From positions 1 through 61,999 of the forward strand of contig JAAUPA010000002.1 in NCBI GenBank assembly GCA_012034615.1: 61,999 nucleotides of DNA, written 5' to 3'. A program made the translations under genes and the position numbers. How positions within the stretch are numbered: position 1 is the first letter of the stretch; each line of letters starts with the position of its first letter. Source of the stretch: Leptolyngbyaceae cyanobacterium CSU_1_4 (GTDB lineage: Bacteria; Cyanobacteriota; Cyanobacteriia; Elainellales; Elainellaceae). Below the pieces are notes generated by a model. The model did no database searches, was not told the origin of the DNA, and saw only the letters and a program-made list of their open reading frames with translations. Positions 9,820 to 19,345 of this stretch are shown piece by piece.

Positions 9820-12732
9820 CTAGAGCAAAAGATTTAGAATGAGGGCGCTGTTTGAATTAGGCGGTGTTTGAATTAGTAAACGATGGGAGAAACGGCTAGG
9901 CTTCCGGCGTATCGCCGAAACAATGGCTGAGGTTAAAGCCGTTGCAAATAGCCACCAAGCAGCAGTTGCAGCGGCTTTGCGGGTTTCTTCAACCTGGACT
10001 TGTGCCTGGTATCTAATATCGTCTAAGCGATTTTGAACTTGTTGCTGTAGTCGTTCAGCACGTTGCAAAACCGTACTACGCGCCCGGTCAATTTGTTCAA
10101 ATACTCGTTCTGCGTCCGCCTTAGAAATGTCATCTCGAGAGCTAAGCAGAGCAATCAGAGTATCTTTGTCAAACGACGAGAGGCGATCGCGCAGGGATTC
10201 AAAACCCGCTTGTGGATCATCAAACAAGGTGCGAACTTCTTGTTTAATACCGTCATAGTTTAGCTCTGGACGATCGAGAGAATTTAGATAAGTCCGAATA
10301 CGATTGAGAACTCGCTCCACAGTAGCTTGTATTTGGTGCTGAACTGCTTGCATCTGAGCCATTAATTGGTCGCGCGCGGTCAGCACCCGCTCAATAATAT
10401 CATTTGCCTCTGCCTCAGATAAATCCTGACGCTGAGAGAGCAAGGCAACCAGGTGAGAGCGATCGACATGGGAGAGGCGATCGTTTAGTTTTTCTAGCCC
10501 TAGGCGAGGATCAGTCATCAGCGTTTTCAAGTCCCGCTGAATCCCTTCAGGGCTAAGCTCTTCTTTTTGAGTATTGCGCAAATAGTCTTCTAGACCCGTT
10601 CTAAAATCGCGCACTTTAGACTGAGTTCGAGTGGCTAGCCGTCTGGGCGCTTTAATAATGTTTTGAAGCGTCGATTGATACTGATCGATAACCTGATTGA
10701 TCTCGGATTCACTTAAGTCATTTCGTTGACTTAAAAGTTTTACCAGCGTATCTCTATCCAAATGGGAAGCCCGATCGCGCAGCCGAGCTAACCCCACTTG
10801 CGGATCGTCCACTAGCTTCTGTAAGTCCCGTTGAATGCCTTCAGGATTAAGTTCTTCCTTACCGGTATTGCGCAAATAGTCTTCTATTCGCTGCCATTGG
10901 GTCGATACTCGGGTTTGTACCGCTTGCGGCACGCCTTGTGCATCGGCTACTGCCAGTTCAAAAGCTCGTTCAATTTCGGTGGTAATCTGTGCAACTTCAG
11001 TGGTAGTTAAATCATTCCGAGCATTTAGTAAATCGATTAAGAAATCGCGGTTAAATGAAAGCAGCCGCGATCGCAATTTTTCTGCATCTGATGAGTCTTG
11101 CAGAATAGGACGAAGCGATGCACCTAACGCCTGGGAATTAAGCAGCCCTTCTTTAGGCGAGGAGCGTAAAAAATCCTCTAACTGCGTTTTCAGCGAATAG
11201 GCTTTCTCTGTTTCTTCAATTTCGCTGACTTCGCGCAAAACCTCTAGGCGCACGTATTCCAGCGTTTGGGCAAGTCGAGTAATTTGATCTTGTACAAAAA
11301 CTCCTCGGGATTGCAATAAGGTCACAAATTCTTGCTGGTTAAGCATTTCCACTTCTCGACGGACGCTGCTTGCATCAGCAAACTCATCGTAGATAATGGC
11401 TCGGAAATCCTTCTGAATACTTTCGGGGGTGAGTTGCCAAGAATAAGTGTTGAGTAAATAGTCTTCAACATCTGCCCGAATCACACTATAAGGAGTTTCC
11501 TTCTTAAGCATTTTGTCTGTCTTTTCGCCAAGCGGAGTGCTTTTAATTTGCTCCACCATCTGCCCTACATCTAAATCAGACAAATCAACTCGATTCAGAA
11601 CAATTCCCATAAGACCGCTCAGTAAGGCACTAGCAGCAGGAGATTGTCCTGCCTGTCCTGCCTGTCCTCCTTGCCCAACAGTATTCAGCAGCCCATTCAG
11701 ACGTTGCCTCAACTCTTGAGGCAAAAACTGCCCTGCAGGAACCGTCCTAAGATAATCTGTGACTTCTCTTAAGGGGTCAGGCTTATGCATTTTGTTGACT
11801 GCTTGCTGCCAAGCCGTTTCGAGCTGATCGGCAAGGCTCTCAACTTCACGCTTAGATAAATCGGTACGGCTATTAATTAGGTTAACTAAGGTCGCCCGAT
11901 CGACCTGCTGCAAGGCTTCAGGATTGGCGATCGCTTTCAGCTCAGGATCATCTAACAGCTTCTCAAATTCCTGACGCACACTTTGAACATCTAATCCGGG
12001 AGGACGTAGTTTATTGAGATATTCTTCTATATTTTCTCGCAGAGTTTCTGAATCCATACCCGAGGTTAATTCTCGGCGTACTGCGGCTACTGCCGACTCT
12101 GCTGTAGAAACGATCTGATTTTTCGTTGCTGCTGCACCCAGGGCAGCGGTTGCAGTTCCGACAATTGCCTGAAGTCCAGATGTGGCAGTATTGACCAAAG
12201 AACCCACCAAAGAACCGACAGTGGTTGAACTAATCCACACCAACATAGAGAAATAAGCACCCCAAATCACCAATCCAATAATGGCTCCTAAAAGCGCACT
12301 TTGAATTAACGTTAGCTTGACTGCCAGAAAACATGCCAAAAACAAAGCTAAGCTAACGCTAATGACTGTCCACAATCCAGCAGCTAAGCGAATTTTGTTA
12401 CCGCTATTTGAACTGTTATCGTCATGGGAATGTTGAGCTGAATGCCTATCTGAATGATTGTGAAGACGCTCATTGGGCTTAGACCAATTACCCAAGTAAG
12501 AAATGCCAGCCGCAACTGAAAGATTGGTGAGGAGAAGCTGAAAGCCAAATGCCAAAACAATCCCAGAGATTAAGGCAATAAAAAATTGGGGGCTTGAAAA
12601 CACAAAGGTTGCAGCATTGGGTGCAACAACAGTCCCGGCACCGCCTAAGGGATCGACTGTAGTAGGGGGCAACTGAGTTAACAGGGCTGCTCCTATCCAA
12701 ATATCATTTAATAAATCCGGGCTGTTAACCAT
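9820..12732 (-). CDS. large membrane protein with internal repeated domains
   Basis: N-terminal TM segments, then repeated YLRNTxKEELxPEGIQRDLxxLxxDPxxGLxxLxDRxSHxDRxxLVxLLSQRxDLSExE units; C-terminal TM. Confidence 0.8.
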   Translation of the reverse strand: MVNSPDLLNDIWIGAALLTQLPPTTVDPLGGAGTVVAPNAATFVFSSPQFFIALISGIVLAFGFQLLLTNLSVAAGISYLGNWSKPNERLHNHSDRHSAQHSHDDNSSNSGNKIRLAAGLWTVISVSLALFLACFLAVKLTLIQSALLGAIIGLVIWGAYFSMLVWISSTTVGSLVGSLVNTATSGLQAIVGTATAALGAAATKNQIVSTAESAVAAVRRELTSGMDSETLRENIEEYLNKLRPPGLDVQSVRQEFEKLLDDPELKAIANPEALQQVDRATLVNLINSRTDLSKREVESLADQLETAWQQAVNKMHKPDPLREVTDYLRTVPAGQFLPQELRQRLNGLLNTVGQGGQAGQAGQSPAASALLSGLMGIVLNRVDLSDLDVGQMVEQIKSTPLGEKTDKMLKKETPYSVIRADVEDYLLNTYSWQLTPESIQKDFRAIIYDEFADASSVRREVEMLNQQEFVTLLQSRGVFVQDQITRLAQTLEYVRLEVLREVSEIEETEKAYSLKTQLEDFLRSSPKEGLLNSQALGASLRPILQDSSDAEKLRSRLLSFNRDFLIDLLNARNDLTTTEVAQITTEIERAFELAVADAQGVPQAVQTRVSTQWQRIEDYLRNTGKEELNPEGIQRDLQKLVDDPQVGLARLRDRASHLDRDTLVKLLSQRNDLSESEINQVIDQYQSTLQNIIKAPRRLATRTQSKVRDFRTGLEDYLRNTQKEELSPEGIQRDLKTLMTDPRLGLEKLNDRLSHVDRSHLVALLSQRQDLSEAEANDIIERVLTARDQLMAQMQAVQHQIQATVERVLNRIRTYLNSLDRPELNYDGIKQEVRTLFDDPQAGFESLRDRLSSFDKDTLIALLSSRDDISKADAERVFEQIDRARSTVLQRAERLQQQVQNRLDDIRYQAQVQVEETRKAAATAAWWLFATALTSAIVSAIRRKPSRFSHRLLIQTPPNSNSALILNLLL

Positions 12733-12825
12733 AATGTCCCTCGCCTGTACAAAACTAATAAGGCTGATATGATTGAAACCTTATCTGTGCATTTAGGCAT
12801 CTTTCAAAAGAGGGAACCTAGTCCT

Positions 12826-13544
12826 TTAAGTGACTAAACCCGATCGCAAAGCTCTAACAGCAGCCTGAGTGCGATCGTCGGCGCTCAGTTTATTGAGAAT
12901 ATTGCGTACATGAGTTTTGACGGTACCAATGGTAATATATAGCCGTTGTGAAATGTCGGCGTTGCTACAGCCTGCTACAATCAATTCTAAAATTTCTAAT
13001 TCTCTAGTGGTTAAAGGCGTATTTCCTAAAAAAGGCTCGTAGCCACTTCCTATAGCACTAATTTCGACTGTCTTGCCCCGTAAACTTGAAGATTCAGCAG
13101 CAGTGTCACGTCGAACTTGCCCCAGAATAACACTGGCGATCGCGGATCTATCCAAGATTGACCTGCTGCCGTAGATTGAATCGCTTCGACTAACTGACTG
13201 ACTTGAATGTCTTTCATACAATAAGAATCGGCACCTGCTGCAAAAGCTGCCAGCACAGAATCCTGTCCATCATGCATAGTTAGGATCAAGATTTTAGTGC
13301 CAAAATCTTCTGACTGAGTTTGCCACTGCCGAAACCTGCGAGTCAGCTCAATTCCATCTAAATCGGGCAATCCAATATCCACCATTGCCACATCGGGGCG
13401 ATAGTTTTGTAAGAGCTGCAAACCTTGGGTAGCATTGGCTGCATCTCCCACTACTTGAATGTTTTCCTGAGCTTGTAAAACTGTTTTAAGCCCAATACGA
13501 GTCAAGTCGTGGTCTTCAATTAAAATGACCTTGATTTTACTCAT
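12826..13544 (-). CDS. LuxR/NarL family response regulator, frameshifted near 13144
   Basis: Receiver ORF 13050-13544 plus HTH ORF 12826-13221; one missing base joins AAGQSWIDP to AIASVILGQVRRD; C-terminus LTTRELEILELIVAGCSNADISQRLYITIGTVKTHVRNIL. Confidence 0.88.
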
Positions 13545-13661
13545 CTTTTACCCAGCATTACTACCATTTAGCCTGGTTTTACCTTACCGAGAATTGCCTT
13601 TATAGCCATCTACCGTGCGACATAATTGAAAAGCTATGAGTAGATTGAGCAACAAACCTTT

Positions 13662-13780
13662 GCCGCCCCCAATGTCTCCCAAAATGGGGGACTTTGAAGC
13701 AGAACTAGCTCGAAATTCCCTCAAAATGGGAGATTTAGGAGATGAGTGTAAGGCGCTTTGATCCTTCAAAGTATCCTCTT
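13662..13780. repeat. dispersed palindromic repeat R1, copy a
   Basis: TCTCCCAAAATGGGGGACTTTGAAG...CTCAAAATGGGAGATTTAGGAG; similar to 17753-17878 and 24566-24690. Confidence 0.7.
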
Positions 13781-14094
13781 AAACCCTTTCTCTTACCCTA
13801 AAATCTGCCCTAGAAACTCTAAATCGTTGGTAAAAGTCTGTAGGATGTATTGACCAAAGCGGCATATACTAAACTTCAGCTTTTCCCTTTCTAAGATAAG
13901 AATTTAGGGTGGGGAAGTTTAAACTTTTTACTTCAGCTTAAAGTAATGAACAGTACTTATTCTGGAGTAAATTAACCAGGAGTAGATAATGTTAAAAGTA
14001 AGGCTTAAAATCTGTCCAAAGATAGATGAGCCCTTTAGACTTTTGTGGCAGCCTTGTTTGAGCAAGCTTTGTCATTTAGCAACTTTATAATCTA

Positions 14095-15531
14095 GTGGTT
14101 TCGTATCATCCTTTAAGGGACTTGTGGGCAGGGGTTTCTCTGCGTCGTCAAGGAGCTTTGGTTATTACCGTCCCTGTCATTTGTTTACTGCTGTTTTTGG
14201 GAACCTCGATTTACTTACGGTATTACACAGTGGCAGCAACCCGATATGTAACTCATACTCAAAATGTTTTGTTAGAAAGTAGCAATCTTTTAATTGCGCT
14301 CCTCAATGCCGAGACTGGGGTACGGGGCTATGAAAGCACTCGCAACAGAAGCTTTTTAGAACCCTATGATGAGGCTATGCAAGCAGTGCCTGTTTCAATC
14401 AGTAGGCTAAGAAAGTTGGTTCAAGATAATCCTGTTCAAACGCAACAAGTCTCTGCGATAGAACAGAAGATTCAACAAGAGCTTAAGTTGCTCATGAAAG
14501 GAGTCAATAATATTAATGCATCCACAGCCACTTCTGCAATCTCTACTGAGCAGAACGCTCTTTTGATACAAGAAAAAGAGGTGATGGATCAGATTAAGCT
14601 GGATATTAACCGATTTCAATTAGAAGAGCAGCGTTTACTTCAAACTCGGGAACAGTGGCTGGATCAGCAAGAGGAGCTAAGGGGCTGGGCACAAGTTGTC
14701 ATGACTGTAATTAGCATTTTGGCTTCAGGGGTGGCAATTTATCTGTTTGACCGTATTGAACGAGAGCGGCAGTTAGGCATTAGAAAGCTGCAAGCGCAGG
14801 CTCAAAAGGTGGTGCAGCTTAACCAAATTTTGGCTCAAACTAATATGATGCTAGCCGATCGCAATCAAGAGCTTGATCAGTTTGTGTATGTGTCCTCTCA
14901 CGATTTGAAGGCTCCCTTACGAGCGATCGCCAATCTTTCCGAATGGATTGAAGAAGACTTAGAAGGGCAGCTTCCAGAGGAAGGACAACGGCACATGAAG
15001 CTGCTCCGAAAACGAGTTCGGCGGATGGATGCTTTAATTAATGGGTTGTTAGAGTATTCGCGGGTAGGACGAACTAAAGTTCCGGTGGAAACGGTCAACG
15101 TAGCAGACTTACTGACAGAAGTCATTGATTTGCTGTCTCCTCCGCCTAACTTTGTGATAGAAATTGGGCAAATGCCAACTCTACAAACGAGACGATTGTC
15201 TCTGAGTCAGGTTTTTTCTAATTTAATCAGCAATGCCATTAAGCACTGCGATCGCCTAGATGCAAAGATCCAAATTACCGTAGAGGTTCGAGACCAGCTT
15301 TGTGAGTTTGCAGTGGCTGACAATGGACCTGGAATTGCTTTAGAACATCAAAAAAAAATATTTACGATTTTTCAAACCTTAGATGCCCGGGATAAGACAG
15401 AAAATACAGGAATTGGGCTATCAATTGTAAAAAAGCTTGTAGAGTTAGAAGGAGGTAAAATCTGGGTGGAATCAAGGCTAGGAGAAGGAGCAAAATTCAT
15501 CTTTACTTGGCACATCTCACCCGTATCTTAA
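14095..15531 (+). CDS. CHASE3-type sensor histidine kinase
   Basis: Two TM segments around a helical sensor region (ETGVRGYEST), HisKA FVYVSSHDLKAPLRAI, HATPase NLISNAIKHC / DNGPGI / TGIGLSIVKKLVE; GTG start. Confidence 0.88.
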   Translation: MVSYHPLRDLWAGVSLRRQGALVITVPVICLLLFLGTSIYLRYYTVAATRYVTHTQNVLLESSNLLIALLNAETGVRGYESTRNRSFLEPYDEAMQAVPVSISRLRKLVQDNPVQTQQVSAIEQKIQQELKLLMKGVNNINASTATSAISTEQNALLIQEKEVMDQIKLDINRFQLEEQRLLQTREQWLDQQEELRGWAQVVMTVISILASGVAIYLFDRIERERQLGIRKLQAQAQKVVQLNQILAQTNMMLADRNQELDQFVYVSSHDLKAPLRAIANLSEWIEEDLEGQLPEEGQRHMKLLRKRVRRMDALINGLLEYSRVGRTKVPVETVNVADLLTEVIDLLSPPPNFVIEIGQMPTLQTRRLSLSQVFSNLISNAIKHCDRLDAKIQITVEVRDQLCEFAVADNGPGIALEHQKKIFTIFQTLDARDKTENTGIGLSIVKKLVELEGGKIWVESRLGEGAKFIFTWHISPVS

Positions 15532-15740
15532 TCGCAAGTTGACTGTTATATCAAGGGATTAGTCCTGTTCATAATGTAAGTCTAACCAATGACTGACGTA
15601 ACCCAGTACTGCTCTTGTATAGAATTAAAAGATAAAAAACGACGTTGCTGAATACCCCTATGATTTGCCCTCTTCCCAAGCCCGTTTTCCCCGAGGAGCA
15701 AGGAGCAAGGAGCAATAGTTCTTATCTCCCTTTTCCATTA

Positions 15741-15921
15741 GGGCTACCGTGTATACACATGTTGTGGAATCCAGCTACGCCCCGGCGAGCCGCCCCTAAA
15801 TCCCCCATTTTGGGGGACTTCCGAGCCACCTTTGTTCTTCAAAGTCCCTCAGAATGGGGGATTTAGGGGGCAAAAAGAATGCAACGAAGCCAGTTTAGAG
15901 TTGCGTCTATACGGTAGCTCC
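15741..15921. mobile_element. MITE-like element, copy 2
   Basis: GGGCTACCGTGTATACACATG ... TATACGGTAGCTCC with internal R1-like palindromes. Confidence 0.7.
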
Positions 15922-16010
15922 AGGAGGACGAGGGTGAGGGAAATTTCAGCCATTCTTATCTTGTTTCAGCAACGTCAAAAAACCAGCTTGTAACTCAAAC
16001 CCTCTTTAAA

Positions 16011-16454
16011 ATGCCACCTACTTCTCCTGATAACACTATCAATATTTTGTTGGTAGAAGACGATGAGGTAGACATCCTTAACGTCAAGCGCGCTTTTAAA
16101 AAGAACCACATTACTAATCCGTTGTACTTTGCGGGCAATGGCTTAGAGGCGCTAGAGATGCTGCGTGGCGTTAACCAACAGCCTTCTGTGGTTCCAGAGC
16201 ATCGTCGCTTAATTCTGCTTGATCTCAACATGCCGCGCATGAACGGTATAGAATTTTTACAGGTATTGCGGGCTGATCCTAATTTGAAATCTATTCCAGT
16301 GGTCGTTTTAACTACCTCTGCGGCAGAGCAAGATCGGGTTGAAGCCAGTCAGCTTAATGTAGCAGGATATTTGTTGAAGCCCGTTCAATTCTCTGAGTTT
16401 GTAGAATTAATGGCTGTCTTAAACAAATATTGGATGCTATCGAAAATGCCGTAG
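16011..16454 (+). CDS. response regulator (Rcp1-like single receiver)
   Basis: NILLVEDDEVDILNVKRAFKK, LILLDLNMPRMNGIEFL, VLTTSA, GYLLKPVQF. Confidence 0.88.
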   Translation: MPPTSPDNTINILLVEDDEVDILNVKRAFKKNHITNPLYFAGNGLEALEMLRGVNQQPSVVPEHRRLILLDLNMPRMNGIEFLQVLRADPNLKSIPVVVLTTSAAEQDRVEASQLNVAGYLLKPVQFSEFVELMAVLNKYWMLSKMP

Positions 16455-16461
16455 GGCGGGT

Positions 16462-17707
16462 ATGAGGCTCATGGAAGACCAGCTCAAGGTGTTGATTGTA
16501 GATGATGATGAGGTCGATCGCCTAACGATTAGTCGTGCCCTTAAAAAATCTGGTATTTCGATGGAGCGGGTTGAAGTAACGACAGCGGCAGAAGCGATCG
16601 CGGCTCTGAGCACTTCTACTTTCGACTCTGTATTTCTCGATTATTCTCTTCCAGATCAAGATGGACTGGGGTTAATTCAGTCTTTGCGCGGAGCCGGTAT
16701 CAAAGTTCCGTTGATTGTCCTGACCGGACAAGGCGATGAGCAGATTGCGGTTGAATGTATGAAAGCGGGGGCAAACGACTATTTATCAAAGTCTAAAATT
16801 GGTTCCGATCGCTTAGCTTCTATTCTAAAGAATGCTGTGCGGGTTTATCGGGCAGAGCTAAAAGCCAACTTAGCCTATCAACAGTTGCAGGCTAGCAATG
16901 AGCTGTTGTCGCAACAAAACGAAGAGCTTAAAAAAGCAAAAGCAAAAAATTGAGTTGCAAAACTTAGAGTTACTCAAAGCCTCGCGGATGAAGTCTCAGT
17001 TTTTAGCGACCATGTCTCACGAGCTGAGAACTCCTATGAACGCCATTATTGGATTTTCTCAGGTACTTTTGCGCCAAAGTAAAGGAGGGCTTAACGTCCA
17101 TCAGCAAACTATGATTGAACGGATTTTATCTAACAGTCGCAATCTTTTAGAGCTGGTTAATGATATTTTGGATCTCTCGAAAATTGAGGCGGGTCGTTTA
17201 GAGCTAAGACCTGAACCTTGTGATTTGCTGCAACTTTTAGAAACCACGATTGGGCAGTTGCGTTCTTTGGCAGATGAGAAGAAACTACCGATTCGAGTCC
17301 ATTCTACTTTGTCTCACAGTCGGGCTTTTAATGACTCTATGCGCGTTCGGCAGGTGTTGGTTAACTTAATTTCTAATGCTATTAAATTTACAGATTCTGG
17401 AGAGATTTCGATCGATCTGAGTGAACCGGAGCCAGGTAGAGTGGCGATCGCTGTTCAAGACTCGGGCATCGGCATTGCCGCCACTGACTTGGAATATATT
17501 TTTGAGATGTTTCAGCAAATAGACCAAACTATCAATCGTAAGTATAGTGGCACAGGACTAGGACTCGCTATTACGCGATCGTTAGTGGAAATGATGGGCG
17601 GCGAGATTAGTGTCCAGAGCCAGCTAGGAGCAGGCTCGGTGTTTAGAATTAATATTCCTAGGTTTGTGCAGAGTGAGACGCAGGGGCTATCTGGCAAGAG
17701 AAATTGA
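16462..17707 (+). CDS. receiver-histidine kinase, frameshifted at 16944-16949
   Basis: Receiver ORF ends KKAKAKN*; removing one A from A6 gives [41 protein letters not shown], into the kinase ORF 16898-17707. Confidence 0.85.
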
Positions 17708-17709
17708 AT

Positions 17710-17747
17710 GGGTACAGCCCACTGTTGCCGCTCTCCGAGCCGCCCTT
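17710..17747. repeat. dispersed repeat R3 fragment (inverted relative to 36050 and 56751)
   Basis: GGGTACAGCCCACTGTTGCCGCTCTCCGAGCCGCCC is the reverse-complement version of GGGCGGCTCGGAGAT..GTGGGA.. Confidence 0.5.
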
Positions 17748-17752
17748 CTTCT

Positions 17753-17878
17753 AGAGCCGCCCCCTAAATCCCCCATTCTGGGGGACTTTGAAGGAAAATG
17801 GGTTGGAAGTCCCCCAGATGGAGGATTTAGGGGGCGAGTGTAAGAATTTTTGAGACTTCTCAGTCATCCTCTGAGAGT
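17753..17878. repeat. dispersed palindromic repeat R1, copy b
   Basis: CCCCCTAAATCCCCCATTCTGGGGGACTTTGAAGG...GGATTTAGGGGGCGAGTGTAAG. Confidence 0.75.
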
Positions 17879-17998
17879 AAACGGACGGGAATGTTCCGCA
17901 CTCAGATATATTTTTGGATAGAATTCTATCTAAAGAGTGATTGAGTTTTATAATAAGCCTTCTTAAGATAGAGTCAGGAGTAAACTTTAGGTTATTGC

Positions 17999-19183
17999 AT
18001 GTCTTCTACTGAACTGCCCAAAATTGACTCAATTCTAGCAGTTGACGATACCCCAGATAATTTACTTCTGCTAGAAGCAATCTTGTCGGAGGAAGGGTAC
18101 GACATTCATACGGCGGAAGATGGTATTACTGCGCTTAAGCATATTGAGCAGTCTCCTCCTGATCTCATTCTGCTGGATGTCATGATGCCGGGTATGAATG
18201 GGTATGAGGTAACGCAGCACATTCGTAAAAATTCTGCTTTACCTTTTATTCCTATTTTATTAATTACTGCTTTTGACCATTCTAGTGTTGTAGAAGGGCT
18301 AGATATGGGGGCGGATGAATTTGTTCGGAAGCCTGTTGATCCAGAAGAATTGCTGGCACGGGTGCGATCGCTCCTTCGGTTGAAGCATAGCATTGATGAA
18401 CGCGAATTGATGATGCGCCAACGGGAAGACTTTGTGTCTCGCCTGACCCACGATTTACGAACGCCGCTAGTTGCTGCTGATCGGATGTTGCACTTATTTC
18501 TGCAAGAGGCGTTTTGCGAACTTTCCCCTGATATGAAAGAGGCGATCGGGGTGATGGTGCGTAGCAACCAAAGTCTCTTGCAAATGACCAATACTCTACT
18601 TGAGGTTCATCGTTATGATGCGGGGCAGAAATCCTTGGTGGCTTGCCCTTGCAACCTTTGGCACTTAACCTGCGATGTAATTCAAGAACTGAAGCCTTTA
18701 GCAGAGGAGAAAAACTTAGATCTAAAATCTGATTTCAGAATTATTGAGGGAGATGATGAGATGGGTGTGGTGATGGGCGATCGCCTTGAGCTCCGTCGGG
18801 TTTTGACCAATCTCATCGGTAATGCCATTAAATTTACTGAGCAAGGAACCATTGAGGTGCGGGTTATTGTCTCATTAGATGACCATGGCGATAATCAAGT
18901 TAATGATCCAGTTAATGATCAGAACAATAACCAAGTTAAACCATCAAAATCTTGGCTCAGTATTGAGGTTGAAGATACGGGAACGGGAATTGAATGGGAT
19001 GATCAAATTCATCTATTTGAAAGGTTTCGACCGGGTAAGCATCGTCGCTCTGGTAGCGGTTTAGGGCTGTATTTGTCTCGGCGAATTGTGGAAGCGCATT
19101 CTGGAAAAATTAATGTGGCTTCTACTGCTGGAAAGGGGAGTAAGTTTGTTGTAAAACTGCCTGTTATGGTAGAACATCGATAG
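17999..19183 (+). CDS. receiver-histidine kinase
   Basis: ILAVDDTPDNLLLLEAIL, LILLDVMMPGMNGYEV, FVSRLTHDLRTPLVAADRM, NLIGNAIKFTE, SGLGLYLSRRIVEAHSG. Confidence 0.9.
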   Translation: MSSTELPKIDSILAVDDTPDNLLLLEAILSEEGYDIHTAEDGITALKHIEQSPPDLILLDVMMPGMNGYEVTQHIRKNSALPFIPILLITAFDHSSVVEGLDMGADEFVRKPVDPEELLARVRSLLRLKHSIDERELMMRQREDFVSRLTHDLRTPLVAADRMLHLFLQEAFCELSPDMKEAIGVMVRSNQSLLQMTNTLLEVHRYDAGQKSLVACPCNLWHLTCDVIQELKPLAEEKNLDLKSDFRIIEGDDEMGVVMGDRLELRRVLTNLIGNAIKFTEQGTIEVRVIVSLDDHGDNQVNDPVNDQNNNQVKPSKSWLSIEVEDTGTGIEWDDQIHLFERFRPGKHRRSGSGLGLYLSRRIVEAHSGKINVASTAGKGSKFVVKLPVMVEHR

Positions 19184-19345
19184 CAATTTTCGATCGTTGC
19201 TAAAAATCTGTAGGGTGCCTGGAGTAAACCAGAAGATATTCCCTGCTCTTACTCTTACGGCATCAAATCATCTATCTTAGGACAGTTATCTTTTTCAGCC
19301 TTAAGAAGTAGACTGAAGAACAAACTTGCAGCAAGAGGTTGAAGA

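Noticed and set aside
13584-13769. 61-aa minus-strand ORF
   Set aside because: Translation of R1a palindromes; the SPKSPIL-type peptide recurs wherever the repeat is read.
16944-16953. Canonical -1 programmed frameshift (A AAA AAT) in the receiver-kinase gene
   Set aside because: The kinase lies in the +1 frame relative to the receiver, so a -1 slip would not join them.
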